Counted from the first letter of the stretch, positions 49,713 to 58,549 are shown. The stretch is DNA of 64,000 nt from Defluviitaleaceae bacterium (GCA_009784615.1 WRBJ01000002.1:1-64000), one strand, 5' to 3'. Translations and numbers: made by a program. The notes: a model not told the origin generated them from the sequence alone.

Positions 49713-50294
49713 ATGCTTACAGAAAACCGTATTGAGGAGATTTTGCGCCAAAGCGGCGCATTGCTTGAAGGGCATTTTATTTTAACCAGCGGTCGTCATG
49801 CCAGCCGCTATATGCAATGTGCAAAGATATTGCAATATCCCAATTTTACACAGGAGATTGTGGGGCATTTGAAGCACGGCTTTGCAGGTGATGATGTGGA
49901 TATGGTGATTGCGCCTGCTGTTGGCGGCATTGTGTTGGGTTACGAGCTTGCTCGGCAAATGGGCGTGCAATCGTTGTTTACCGAGCGTGAAAATGGCGTG
50001 ATGAAATTGCGTCGTGGTTTTGAAATACCTGTTGGTGCTAAGGTTTTGGTGGCCGAGGATGTGGTAACCACAGGTGGTAGTGTACGTGAGGTTATAGAAG
50101 TTGCAAAGGCGGCGGGTGCGGTGATTGTAGGTGTTGCTTTGCTTGTAGATAGAAGCGGCGGTACAATTGATTTTGGCGTGAAAAAAGTTGCAGCATATAG
50201 GACGGCAATACCATCGTATGAATCGGATGATTGCCCATTGTGTAAAGATGGCGCAATGCCTGCAATTAAGCCTGGTTCTCGCTTTATAAAATAG
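49713..50294 (+). CDS. pyrE: Orotate phosphoribosyltransferase
   Basis: PyrE joins orotate to PRPP to form OMP in pyrimidine synthesis. The protein has 193 residues. The PRPP loop VLVAEDVVTTGGSVREV is near 112 and LTSGRHASRYMQC is near 25. The C-terminal CPLCK pair is typical of the Thermus/clostridial subgroup. ATG 49713 has GAGGTGG upstream; the frame extends to 49698 without support. It stands apart from other pyr genes. Confidence 0.95.
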   Translation: MLTENRIEEILRQSGALLEGHFILTSGRHASRYMQCAKILQYPNFTQEIVGHLKHGFAGDDVDMVIAPAVGGIVLGYELARQMGVQSLFTERENGVMKLRRGFEIPVGAKVLVAEDVVTTGGSVREVIEVAKAAGAVIVGVALLVDRSGGTIDFGVKKVAAYRTAIPSYESDDCPLCKDGAMPAIKPGSRFIK

Positions 50295-50358
50295 CATATT
50301 TTAACAAAATTTTTCCCGCCTTTTTGCGCAAGATAAATAAAAAAGAGGTGGGATTTTT

Positions 50359-51003
50359 ATGTTTAGATTTTTGGGAATTATTGTCGTTGCGCTTTTATTT
50401 TTAGCGGGATGCGGTGCAAATACCGCCAATGATATTAGTGGGGTTGTCGAGGTTGAAGCGGCGGAACGCATTGATTATTCACATACGGGCGAAACGATGA
50501 AATCGGCATCGCCAGAACAAGTTGCAGAGCCACAGATGCAACCGCAATGGACATTGATGACAAATGGCACATATACAAGCAATTTTGACATTAAGCAAAA
50601 AAACCGCACGCATAATCTTGATGTGTCGGCGAAAACGCTGGATGGTACGATTGTTGCACCTGGCGAAACATTTTCGTTTAATGAAATAATTGGAAAAGCT
50701 ACACGTGATAAGGGTTATAAGCTGGCTAAAATATTCATTAAAGGAAAAGAAGAACAAGGTCTTGGCGGTGGCATTTGCCAGTTGTCATCAACCCTTTATA
50801 ACGCCGCAGAGCAAGCAGGGCTTGAGATTGTAGAACGTCATCCACATTCACGACGTGTTTATTATGTGCCAGAAAATCGTGATGCGGCAGTGGCTTATGG
50901 TGGTGTTGATTTAAAAATTAAAAATAATACTGATAAACCGGTGAGAATACATTCCCGTGTTCAAAATGATGAGTGTATAGTAGAAATGCATATACAAATA
51001 TGA
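50359..51003 (+). CDS. VanW-family lipoprotein
   Basis: This 214-residue protein has a lipoprotein signal peptide ending LAGC (Cys18). The C-terminal 130 residues are a VanW domain: TKTLDGTIVAPGETFSFN-type start, then KEEQGLGGGICQLSSTLYNAA and HSRRVYYVPENRDAAV. VanW is an accessory gene of some vancomycin clusters, but the domain is common in Clostridia and its role is unknown; a cell-envelope function is likely. AGAGGTGGG lies upstream of the ATG. It follows pyrE by 64 bases. Confidence 0.88.
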   Translation: MFRFLGIIVVALLFLAGCGANTANDISGVVEVEAAERIDYSHTGETMKSASPEQVAEPQMQPQWTLMTNGTYTSNFDIKQKNRTHNLDVSAKTLDGTIVAPGETFSFNEIIGKATRDKGYKLAKIFIKGKEEQGLGGGICQLSSTLYNAAEQAGLEIVERHPHSRRVYYVPENRDAAVAYGGVDLKIKNNTDKPVRIHSRVQNDECIVEMHIQI

Positions 51004-51004
51004 A

Positions 51005-51038
51005 AAAACGCCGCTTTGCTAATGCAAGCGGCGTTTTT
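51005..51038. terminator. Terminator after the VanW-type gene
   Basis: AAAACGCCGCTT and AAGCGGCGTTTT pair over 12 bp with a 9-base loop and have A- and T-runs on both sides. Its plus-strand end overlaps the 3' codons of the convergent gene at 51019. Confidence 0.9.
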
Positions 51039-51273
51039 GATTTGCCAATTTTTCGTTGCCACGTTTAAAGTTGCCTGTTGCTTTAGCCATAATTAATTGT
51101 GCATTAAAATCGTCGGAATTTTTGATTTCTTCAATAAAGTTCAGCGCTTTGTTACTGCTCAATATAACTACCTGTTTGCCGTGGTATGATATAAAGACCT
51201 TTTTATCCTTTGTTATGCGGTATGTGAAAACTTCGCTATCAAACACGCTCTTTTTATCGACGGGATTATTCAT
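51019..51273 (-). CDS. Small conserved protein of unknown function
   Basis: This is an 84-residue basic protein with predicted alpha/beta structure: TYRITKDKKVFISYHGKQVVIL near the start and KATGNFKRGNEKL near the end. I do not recognise a family beyond a conserved look. The ATG has AGGAGG upstream. It begins 8 bases after the ABC transporter stop, so it is in that transporter's operon. The last codons run through a terminator stem. Confidence 0.6.
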   Translation of the reverse strand: MNNPVDKKSVFDSEVFTYRITKDKKVFISYHGKQVVILSSNKALNFIEEIKNSDDFNAQLIMAKATGNFKRGNEKLANQKRRLH

Positions 51274-51281
51274 ACTACCTC

Positions 51282-52871
51282 CTATCGTTCGTCTAATCGA
51301 ACTATTTTATCGAATAACGATTGGAAACGCTCATCGTTTTCGTGTGTTATTGCAATAACTGTTAAATCTTTGTCTTTAAAAATATCTGCTAGGATTGCGC
51401 AAGCGGTTTCTAAATCTACACCCGATGTTATTTCATCTAGTATCAATACTTTTGGCTTATGCAAAAGAGCACGGGCAAGCACAATGCGCTGTTTTTGCCC
51501 GCCTGATAAACCTGACGTGTTAGAGATTTGGCGTTGCAAATCTTCTTCGGTTGGCAAAAAGTCGCTGACACGGGTTACTGACAGGGCGTAATTCAAATCT
51601 TCTTGCGGCGGGCGTTCGCCGAAGAATGTTAGGTTGTTTATGGCTGTATCGCTGAACAAATATGGGTCTTGTCGTACATAGCGCACGATTTTGTTATAAT
51701 CGCTTATGCTAATATCCCGCAATTCTTGCCCGTCTACGGTTATTGTTCCATCGTACTCTAAAAATTCGAGAGCAAGCGCACGGGCTATACTTGTTTTGCC
51801 GTAGCCAGACGGTGCAAAAACAGCATATTTGCCGCCTTTTTTAAAGCTCAAATCCAAATCCTTTACAACATATGCATCTTCGTCATATTTTAATCCAAGC
51901 CCTTTGATTTCGATTATATTGTTAAAGTTCGGTAAATTGCTCTTTGACGGTTCTTGCTCTGCTTTTTCTTTTGCTTTTTCATACAAGCCTTTTGCGGCAC
52001 GCATACCATTTAAACCTTCTACAAATTGGATGGTTGGCCAACCCACGTTTTGCACTAATACGAACATTGCCATCATATCACCAAAGCCAAAATCGGGGTT
52101 GGTGATGACGAAATATGAACCTATGCCGATGGTAGCAAATGTAACAAAGAAATTGGAATATCCTGTAACGAAATTAGCCAATACCTCGTAAAATTCGGCT
52201 TTCATTCTAGCTCGCTCGTTTCTGCGGTTTACTTTTTCGTGGCGTTGCATAAAGATTTCTTGCTTGTCGTATGCAATAATTTCGCGCTGGCCTTGCAAAC
52301 ATTCGCGTGCGATATTTACATATTCGGCAGAATCTTCTGAATATGCCTTTGTACGGGCGTTTAATCCTTTTCCGAATGGAGCGGAAACCAATGTCAACAA
52401 GCCCATAACGCCCAAAACAGCAAGAGCCAACAATGGGTTCAGCCACAACATAGCACCCAGCGAAAAAATGATGGATGATATGCGCAGGGCAATCAACGCT
52501 TTGTGACGGAAGTATTTATCACGTAGCACATCAATGTCTACTGTGAAATACGATAAATCTTTTGTGCTGTCTTCAGCCGGTGTTTTTAGTCTGCGGCCAA
52601 ATAAAAACTTCATACGCTCGCGACGGGCTATGTACAGCATTTCAAACGTATAAGCAAGTCTAAAACGCACTGCTATTAAGTCGGAAAAGAAGTTGATGGG
52701 GAATAATGCCGCTTGCCAAATTATAGCGGTTATCAACACTGTCATATTTCCGCTGTCGGCGGCATTGCCCATCTCTCTAAACAAAAACGCCTGCACTACG
52801 CCAAATATAGCGGCGATTATTGAAAAAATTATTGCCGCCGTCATATTAAATTGTGATTTCTTTGTCTTCAT
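51282..52871 (-). CDS. ABC transporter, fused permease and ATPase
   Basis: This half-transporter has about 530 residues. Six membrane helices occupy residues 1-300. The ATPase has Walker A APSGYGKTS near 362, signature LSGGQKQR near 460, Walker B VLILDEITSG near 478 and the switch His in AITHEND. It is an exporter-type ABC protein (lipid, peptide or drug) that would work as a homodimer. ATG 52871 has GGGAG upstream; the open frame to 52937 crosses the promoter. The substrate is unknown. Confidence 0.9.
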   Translation of the reverse strand: MKTKKSQFNMTAAIIFSIIAAIFGVVQAFLFREMGNAADSGNMTVLITAIIWQAALFPINFFSDLIAVRFRLAYTFEMLYIARRERMKFLFGRRLKTPAEDSTKDLSYFTVDIDVLRDKYFRHKALIALRISSIIFSLGAMLWLNPLLALAVLGVMGLLTLVSAPFGKGLNARTKAYSEDSAEYVNIARECLQGQREIIAYDKQEIFMQRHEKVNRRNERARMKAEFYEVLANFVTGYSNFFVTFATIGIGSYFVITNPDFGFGDMMAMFVLVQNVGWPTIQFVEGLNGMRAAKGLYEKAKEKAEQEPSKSNLPNFNNIIEIKGLGLKYDEDAYVVKDLDLSFKKGGKYAVFAPSGYGKTSIARALALEFLEYDGTITVDGQELRDISISDYNKIVRYVRQDPYLFSDTAINNLTFFGERPPQEDLNYALSVTRVSDFLPTEEDLQRQISNTSGLSGGQKQRIVLARALLHKPKVLILDEITSGVDLETACAILADIFKDKDLTVIAITHENDERFQSLFDKIVRLDER

Positions 52872-52908
52872 AAATTTCTCCCTTATAACATAATTACCAG
52901 CAAAGTTA

Positions 52909-52937
52909 ATTGTAACATCGCAATATGGCAAATGCAA
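52909..52937 (-). promoter_or_regulatory. Promoter for the ABC transporter gene
   Basis: On the minus strand TTGCAT (52932-52937), 17 bp, TACAAT (52909-52914). Confidence 0.6.
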
Positions 52938-52953
52938 TCAACCAATGGTTGAA

Positions 52954-53358
52954 TTATTCATCAGTCAATGCGTTTAAAATCTTTTTAATTTCAACATCTG
53001 CCACAATTTTGCCGTGAACCTTGCAACAACCAACAACATTACGAACATCGTCCGCTGTTACCGATGTGCCAATTGCCAAAATGCCAATTATCCTAATACG
53101 CAATTTTTTGCCTGTGCTTTGCAAACGTATAATATCACCCTTGCTAAGGTTAATAATGCCAACACCAGACAATGTTTGTTTGCCATTATCTTCTTGCTGT
53201 ATAAAATGTGTAAACTCGCTACTATAACCTTCCAAAGACTTGCGAGCCGCATTGCGCATAAAATCGCTGCGGCTGTCAAACAACCCACGGCTAACCAAAT
53301 AGTCAATCTGTCCAAGCTCGACAGGATTTAAATTTATGCTTATTTTTTCGGTCTTCAT
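52954..53358 (-). CDS. Ribbon-helix-helix DNA-binding protein
   Basis: This protein has 134 residues. The first 45 form a CopG/MetJ-like ribbon-helix-helix: strand KISINLNPVELGQIDYLV, then SRSDFMRNAARKSL. The rest is a separate domain with a strand-rich core (GVGIINLSKGDIIRLQ, LRIRIIGILAIG) that may sense a ligand or oligomerise. GGAAGGAG lies upstream of the ATG. An inverted repeat over its own -10 suggests autorepression. The ABC transporter lies downstream and may be a target. Confidence 0.7.
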   Translation of the reverse strand: MKTEKISINLNPVELGQIDYLVSRGLFDSRSDFMRNAARKSLEGYSSEFTHFIQQEDNGKQTLSGVGIINLSKGDIIRLQSTGKKLRIRIIGILAIGTSVTADDVRNVVGCCKVHGKIVADVEIKKILNALTDE

Positions 53359-53376
53359 AAGTTTACTCCTTCCAAA

Positions 53377-53419
53377 TAGAATACATTAGCATTCTACCAG
53401 ACTACTAAATGGATGTCAA
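53377..53419 (-). promoter_or_regulatory. RHH gene promoter with overlapping operator
   Basis: On the minus strand TTGACA (53414-53419), 17 bp, TAGAAT (53391-53396). TAGAAT and ATTCTA (53377-53396) form an inverted repeat that includes the -10, the usual place for self-repression. Confidence 0.5.
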
Positions 53420-53551
53420 GTATAAGTTATTATGCAAATTATGTCGGGCAAGCTGGGTTGCTTCGGGGTTAGATTTAATCTTAAAAATACTTGCAACTTT
53501 TTTAACAATATTGTGCAACGAATAAATTATCAAAAAAATTGAAATTAAAGA

Positions 53552-53580
53552 TTGATTTTTTGTGCAAGATATATTATAAT
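53552..53580 (+). promoter_or_regulatory. Promoter of the FMN-binding lipoprotein gene
   Basis: TTGATT (53552-53557), 17 bp, TATAAT (53575-53580). It gives a leader of about 165 bases before the ATG at 53754. Confidence 0.7.
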
Positions 53581-53593
53581 GATTTAAGTAACA

Positions 53594-53728
53594 TATCGGA
53601 CGACCATTAAAACCTTGCTGTTGTGGGCATAAAGCCGCAGTTTAGTATTTTTATGTAAGATTGCGAATTAATTAACGCAATGGCATAAAACGGCGACCGA
53701 TAAAAAAATAAAACAGGGCAAAATGCCC
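53594..53728 (+). ncRNA. Structured 5' leader RNA (three-way junction) of unknown class
   Basis: A closing stem, TATCGG-a-CG-a-CC (53594-53605) with GGCG-a-CCGATA (53692-53702), encloses two hairpins. One is TGTGG/CCGCA (53622-53639). The other is TATG plus ATTGCG (53652-53665) with CGCAAT plus CATA (53676-53687). A separate GGGCA-AAA-TGCCC hairpin (53716-53728) sits before the ribosome site. The layout looks like a cis-regulatory RNA, but I cannot match it to a known riboswitch. Confidence 0.45.
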
Positions 53729-53753
53729 AACATATCAAGGGAGGATATCCAAA

Positions 53754-55412
53754 ATGAAAAAAACAAAATTGCTTGGCATTGTTTTTGCTGCAGCACTTGG
53801 TTTGGTTTTGGCAGCTTGCGTTTATGATGGCGAGTTTGTACCAGGCGAAACAGGCGCAGTAACTTTACCAGCCAGCGTGTTGCCAAATGCAACAGCAACA
53901 TTTACACCAGGTACTTACACAGGTACCGCTTTCGTTACTAACGTAGGTGGCGGACAATGGAGAGGTCAAACACCTATGGTTGTTGACGTAACTTTCTCTG
54001 CTAACCAAATTGTTAGCATCAACCTTGTAAGCCACGGCGAATCTAGATATGCGCCAAACTCTTATATGTATCGTGCATATCCAGGCGTTGCTGACACTAT
54101 CTTGGTAGAGCAATCTACTCTTGGTGTACGTTTTGATGTTGAAGGCGACCGTAATGCGGCTAACTTCAATGCTGGTCGTGACAATGCTATCAACGTTTTC
54201 ACTGGTGGCACTAACACCCAAGAAATCATTGTTTTGGCTGTTGAAGACGCTATCCGTCAAGCTGGCGTAGAGCCAAGCGCACTTAACCGTGTAAACCAAA
54301 TTGAGAATATGACTGCTCCTATTATGGGTGACCGTTTTATTCCAGGTATGCAATTTGTTTATGTTCCTGCTGGTGTTTATCGTGTAGCAGACCCAACTGC
54401 TTTGGCACTTGAGTTAATTCCTATTGACACTGCTTGGACTACTGACATTTCAAATGCTACACGTCAAGAGTTTGGCGTATTGCATAACAACTTGCGCAGA
54501 TACTTTGATGACAATGCAGTTGCTTTAGGTTTGGCTACTGCAACAAACGTAACTTATCCACATGCTGACACAGTAAGTGCTGGTCTTGCTCGTGCATTAA
54601 ATGCCACTTTTGGCTATAATCTTGAAGCTAACGACCCTAACCCACTTGCAGGCAACTCTCGTGGTACTTGGATTCAAGTTTCTTTTGGTCGTAACGTGTT
54701 CTATATAGGTGAATCTGCTGGTACTGCAGGCGATTTCTTCTCTGGCCTGTTTAATGGTGGTACTGGCGATTCCGCTCACGAAGGTGCGCCACAAGCTCTT
54801 GAAACAGTTGGTAACAATACTTTAGGTAACTACTGGTGGTCACAAGTGGCTTCTCGTGTTGCAAACGACCAACAGTCTGCACACGGTATTGACGCTCCTG
54901 ACGTTTCTTCTAATGCTACAATGAGCGCAAGAGGTCTTCGCGTAGCTCTTGAAACTGCTATGCGTCGTGCAGGTGCTAATCCAGCTAACATCACTCCAAT
55001 TCCACACTCTCCATTCTATCGTGCATATAGCTACAACAACGATGGTCGCACTGAAGGCGTTATGCTTGTTCCAGGTTTCCACCAAGTGTCTATTTCTGAA
55101 AGCGTAAACCTTGATATTACTCTTGACCGTGAAGTTATCCGCGTGTTGTGGATACGTGGTGCTAGTGCTGAAACTGTACCAGGTTGGGATAATGCAAACT
55201 GGACTGCTTTCCGTAACAGTATCCTATTTGCTTATGCGCAAACATTTGCAAATGGCGGACGTAGTATTGAAGCTCTTGCTGAAATCACACCAATGGAAGG
55301 CGTAGATGTTGCTTTCTCTAACGCTGTTTTGGACGCTATTAGAGGTGTTATTAACAATAACAACCTAGACAATGTTAACCAAGCTGGTCGTTTGGGTCAT
55401 TTTAACTATTAA
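53754..55412 (+). CDS. FMN-binding-domain lipoprotein
   Basis: This 552-residue lipoprotein has a signal peptide ending LAAC (Cys22). Residues about 50-170 match an FMN-binding domain: PGTYTGTAF, then VVDVTFSANQIVSI and a late GGTNTQEIIVLAVEDAI, where most family members have SGAT-(Y/F)-TS and carry FMN on the Thr. The remaining 380 residues contain two more sections with similar AVALATA and ALRxAxxxAxGxNP-like helices and may be degenerate repeats. Codons favour C-ending forms more than its neighbours, suggesting high expression. It may pass electrons outside the cell. The gene has a structured leader and a terminator at 55430. Confidence 0.75.
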   Translation: MKKTKLLGIVFAAALGLVLAACVYDGEFVPGETGAVTLPASVLPNATATFTPGTYTGTAFVTNVGGGQWRGQTPMVVDVTFSANQIVSINLVSHGESRYAPNSYMYRAYPGVADTILVEQSTLGVRFDVEGDRNAANFNAGRDNAINVFTGGTNTQEIIVLAVEDAIRQAGVEPSALNRVNQIENMTAPIMGDRFIPGMQFVYVPAGVYRVADPTALALELIPIDTAWTTDISNATRQEFGVLHNNLRRYFDDNAVALGLATATNVTYPHADTVSAGLARALNATFGYNLEANDPNPLAGNSRGTWIQVSFGRNVFYIGESAGTAGDFFSGLFNGGTGDSAHEGAPQALETVGNNTLGNYWWSQVASRVANDQQSAHGIDAPDVSSNATMSARGLRVALETAMRRAGANPANITPIPHSPFYRAYSYNNDGRTEGVMLVPGFHQVSISESVNLDITLDREVIRVLWIRGASAETVPGWDNANWTAFRNSILFAYAQTFANGGRSIEALAEITPMEGVDVAFSNAVLDAIRGVINNNNLDNVNQAGRLGHFNY

Positions 55413-55429
55413 GAAATAGCAAGATATTA

Positions 55430-55457
55430 AAGAAGGCGGGATACCGCCTTCTTTTTT
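55430..55457 (+). terminator. Terminator after the FMN-binding lipoprotein gene
   Basis: AGAAGGCGG (55431-55439) and CCGCCTTCT (55444-55452) pair over 9 bp with a GATA-type loop, followed by TTTTT. Confidence 0.9.
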
Positions 55458-55461
55458 GTGC

Positions 55462-55490
55462 TTGACATTTTATTTAGTTTTGGCTATTAT
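55462..55490 (+). promoter_or_regulatory. rqcH promoter
   Basis: TTGACA (55462-55467), 17 bp, TATTAT (55485-55490), directly after the preceding terminator. Confidence 0.7.
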
Positions 55491-55543
55491 ATTAACGATG
55501 CAGACACATATTTGATGTCTGTTTTGAGGGGAGGGCGGTATAA

Positions 55544-57202
55544 ATGGCTTTTGATGGTATAGCGGTGGCGGCTTTGGTGGCTGAGGTTTCTGGTAAAGTG
55601 GTTGGTGGGCGTATTGATAAAATTAATATGCCTGAGAAGGACGAGATAGTAATGACGGTGCGGTCGCAAGGTGGAAATTTACGTTTGTTGTTGTCTTGCA
55701 ATGCGAGCTTCCCACGATTGCATTTGACTGCGGCGGCAAAGGAAAATCCTATCACTGCACCGCTTTTTTGTATGATGTTGCGCAAGCATTTGCAAGGTGG
55801 GCGCATTATAGCTATAACACAACCCACCTTAGAGCGTATTGTGCGTATAGATATTGATGCATATAACGAGATGGGGGATTTGGTACGAAAAACACTTGTG
55901 CTTGAGATTATGGGACGGCATAGCAATATAATTTTGATTGATGGTGATATGGTGCTTGATTGTATTAAGCATATTTCGCTTGGGACAAGCGTACGCCCTA
56001 TGTTGCCTGGGCGGCAGTATTTGCCTGTGCCGTCGCAGGATAAGAAAAGCCCATTTGAACTAGATAAGGCAAGTTTTACTTATCCACTTGATTATATAGG
56101 AATTAGCAAGTTTAGTTCAGGTATTTTTGAACAAATGATGGGTAAGTTATACGATAATTTTGCAGGTGTAATGCAAGATGTTGCGGAGGGCAAGTTTTTT
56201 CCTTATATTTTGTTTAACAATGCTAATAATCCTCAAGAATTTGCATTTTTTGGGCGAGAAGTTTTTGGAGAAGAATTTACGCGTGTATTTGCATCTTCTT
56301 CTGATATGGTCGAGTTTTATTATGGTGCAAAAGATACGCAAGATAGGGTTAGGCAACGGTCGGCGGATATGCGGCGTGTGGTGAGCAATTTGATAGAGCG
56401 TTGTGTTAAAAAGGCTGATGTTCATCAAAAAACCTTGCGAGATATTGCGGATAAAGACCGCTTGCGACTTTTTGGTGAGCTGATAAATGCCAATATTTAC
56501 GCCATCCCAAGCGGTGCAAGGTCTGTGCGTTTGCAGAATTTTTATGACGAAAATTGGGCGGAAATTGATGTACCGCTTGATGTACAAAAATCTGCTGTTG
56601 AAAATGCGCAGATGTATTTTAAAAAATATAATAAACAAAAGCGTACAGTCGATGCGCTTGTTGTGCAAATGGCGCAAAATGAGGAAGAATTGGCGTATTT
56701 GGAAGCGGTGATGCAGTCGATAGAGCAGGCGGAAAATGTGGCGGATTTGGTGCAGATTAGGGAAGAGTTGCAACAAGAGGGCTTTATTAAGAAAGCAAAA
56801 ACAAAGGGCAAGCAAAAAGCACCGCTTGCAACGAAGCCGTTGCATTTTACATCCAGTGATGGTTTTGATATATTTGTAGGCAAAAATAACCAGCAAAACG
56901 ACCAATTGACCAAAGCTGCGGATGGTGCGGATATTTGGCTTCATACAAAAAACTATCCTGGTAGCCACGTGATTATACGTAACAAAAATGGCGAGGTAAG
57001 CCAGCAAGCCTTAGAAGAAGCGGCAAATTTAGCCGCATATTATTCTAAAGCCCGAAATTCAAGTATGGTTGCCGTGGATTATTGCCCACGCAAAAATGTT
57101 AAAAAACCAGCCAAAGCCAAACCGGGTATGGTAATATATGATAATTATAAAACTGCTTATATAACACCAAAAGAACCATCGCAGACTAATGGAGGCAACT
57201 AA
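55544..57202 (+). CDS. rqcH: Ribosome quality-control protein RqcH (NFACT family)
   Basis: RqcH binds stalled 50S subunits and adds Ala tails to the trapped nascent chain to mark it for decay. The protein has 552 residues. The NFACT-N domain starts MAFDGIAVAALVAE with the usual VGGRIDKI, and GRHSNIILID lies near residue 123. A coiled coil spans about 280-420. The C-terminal NFACT-R domain holds DIWLHTKNYPGSHVII near 463. It was formerly called fibronectin-binding protein A. GGGAGGG lies upstream of the ATG. It overlaps the AraC gene by 1 base. Confidence 0.93.
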   Translation: MAFDGIAVAALVAEVSGKVVGGRIDKINMPEKDEIVMTVRSQGGNLRLLLSCNASFPRLHLTAAAKENPITAPLFCMMLRKHLQGGRIIAITQPTLERIVRIDIDAYNEMGDLVRKTLVLEIMGRHSNIILIDGDMVLDCIKHISLGTSVRPMLPGRQYLPVPSQDKKSPFELDKASFTYPLDYIGISKFSSGIFEQMMGKLYDNFAGVMQDVAEGKFFPYILFNNANNPQEFAFFGREVFGEEFTRVFASSSDMVEFYYGAKDTQDRVRQRSADMRRVVSNLIERCVKKADVHQKTLRDIADKDRLRLFGELINANIYAIPSGARSVRLQNFYDENWAEIDVPLDVQKSAVENAQMYFKKYNKQKRTVDALVVQMAQNEEELAYLEAVMQSIEQAENVADLVQIREELQQEGFIKKAKTKGKQKAPLATKPLHFTSSDGFDIFVGKNNQQNDQLTKAADGADIWLHTKNYPGSHVIIRNKNGEVSQQALEEAANLAAYYSKARNSSMVAVDYCPRKNVKKPAKAKPGMVIYDNYKTAYITPKEPSQTNGGN

Positions 57203-57975
57203 TGTATTATCCTCTACAAATCCCGTATATCTTGAAGGATGAACATTTGAAGCATATTAGCTATTGCGAAGAAATCGCTGATGCATTGGAGGATTTTGTT
57301 ATATGTATATGGCAATTGACACCTCGGTCGTCTGCAAATGTATTTGTCAATAACATAATAGCTACAGATGGATGTATTGATTTGGTTGTTAATTTTACTA
57401 AAAAACAAATAGGGTTTGTGGGTATGAGCAAAACCAATTTTAACTTTAAAATAAGTACGCAAGAGCATTTTTTTGGAGCTAGGATGAAACCGGGGACATT
57501 TCACCAAATAACTAATTTATCGGCAACGCTTGCTATGGATAGCTTTGTTTCCCTTAAAGCTGTCGATATAAATTTTGATACAAAAACCTTTTTTGCACTG
57601 TCTTTTGAAGGGGCTAAAGAAGTTTTTATTAAATACTTGAAAGAAATTTTTGACGATGAAAAGCCAAATGAATATGTTATGCTGTTTGATAAGTTAAGCA
57701 ATGAATTACCGAGATTTGCTTCTGAAGTTTATAAAATGCTAAACCTAAGCCCAAGGCAATGTCAACGTAATTTTTTGAAACATTTTGGAATAAATCCGCA
57801 ATTAGCCCTTTCGATAATTCGTTTTCAGCATTGTCTTAAAATTCTTACGTCGGGAACAAAAACAAATGATGTGCTAGAGAGTATCGCATATTACGACCAA
57901 TCTCATTTTATCAAAGAATTTAAGCGCAATATAGGGCTTACGCCACAAGAATATTTGGCACGTTGCAAAAGATGA
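57202..57975 (+). CDS. AraC-family transcriptional regulator
   Basis: The protein has 257 residues. The C-terminal 100 form the AraC double HTH: MLNLSPRQCQRNFLKHFGI near 186-204 and IAYYDQSHFIKEFKRNIGLTPQEY near 230-253. The N-terminal domain (about 1-140) has a DUF6597-like feel with strands and FFGARMKPGTF, and probably binds a small ligand. The ATG shares its A with the rqcH stop (TAATG), so translation is coupled. The VOC protein 73 bases downstream may be its target. Confidence 0.88.
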   Translation: MYYPLQIPYILKDEHLKHISYCEEIADALEDFVICIWQLTPRSSANVFVNNIIATDGCIDLVVNFTKKQIGFVGMSKTNFNFKISTQEHFFGARMKPGTFHQITNLSATLAMDSFVSLKAVDINFDTKTFFALSFEGAKEVFIKYLKEIFDDEKPNEYVMLFDKLSNELPRFASEVYKMLNLSPRQCQRNFLKHFGINPQLALSIIRFQHCLKILTSGTKTNDVLESIAYYDQSHFIKEFKRNIGLTPQEYLARCKR

Positions 57976-58047
57976 CGTATTTTTACTATACATTGATATT
58001 TAGTTAGGCTAAAATTAAAGCATATTTTAATTTTGGGAGGAAAGAAA

Positions 58048-58452
58048 ATGAATTTTAATGGAATTAGTGTGCGTATTTTAGTACGCAAAGATTTTGGTGA
58101 ATATTTTGATTTTTGCACAGAAAAATTGGGATTGATACCAGTGTGGGGCGATAGCAGCGGACCTTATGCATCTTTTGCGATGCGTGAAAACGAGAAGCCT
58201 TGTATTGCAATATTTGTAGGAAAAAACACAGAAATATGGAAGGGATATAAGCAACCGCCCCACACGACATCACCCGATACAATTGCGGCGATAATAACAT
58301 CAAGTAATTTTGAAGAAGATTATAACAAGCTAAAAAAGCAAGGTGTAGAATTTTTGGATGAGTCGCAGTTTGTTTCGGGATGGGAAATGCTTTGTGTGTA
58401 TTTTAGAGACCCCGAAGGCAATCTATTTGAGCTAAACAACGGCGAAATATAG
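58048..58452 (+). CDS. VOC (glyoxalase/bleomycin-resistance) family protein
   Basis: This small metalloenzyme or binding protein has 134 residues and two beta-alpha-beta-beta-beta halves. The first, VRILVRKDFGEYFDFCTEKLGLIPVWG, and the second, ending VYFRDPEGNLFEL with the usual Glu ligand, mark the fold. ATG 58048 has GGGAGG 7 bases upstream. The exact substrate is unknown. It stands downstream of an AraC regulator. Confidence 0.85.
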   Translation: MNFNGISVRILVRKDFGEYFDFCTEKLGLIPVWGDSSGPYASFAMRENEKPCIAIFVGKNTEIWKGYKQPPHTTSPDTIAAIITSSNFEEDYNKLKKQGVEFLDESQFVSGWEMLCVYFRDPEGNLFELNNGEI

Positions 58453-58473
58453 CAAGGCATATGACGAACCTCG

Positions 58474-58549
58474 AAACAGTGCGTGCAAGCCACAAATGTA
58501 GGGACACAATATATTGTGTCCCTACATTTGTGGCTTGCACGCACTGTTT
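58474..58549. repeat. 76-bp perfect palindrome
   Basis: The 38 bases at 58474-58511 are exactly complementary to 58512-58549 with no loop. The core is GGGACACAATATATTGTGTCCC. It follows the VOC gene stop by 21 bases and would form a very strong hairpin on either strand, so it may terminate transcription for both converging genes. Its length and GC-rich arms are unlike the ordinary terminators here and suggest a small palindromic repeat element. Confidence 0.9.

Noticed and set aside
53616-53660. c-di-GMP-I riboswitch
   Set aside because: GGGCATAAAGCC looks a little like the core, but the GAAA tetraloop, receptor and the rest of the consensus are missing.
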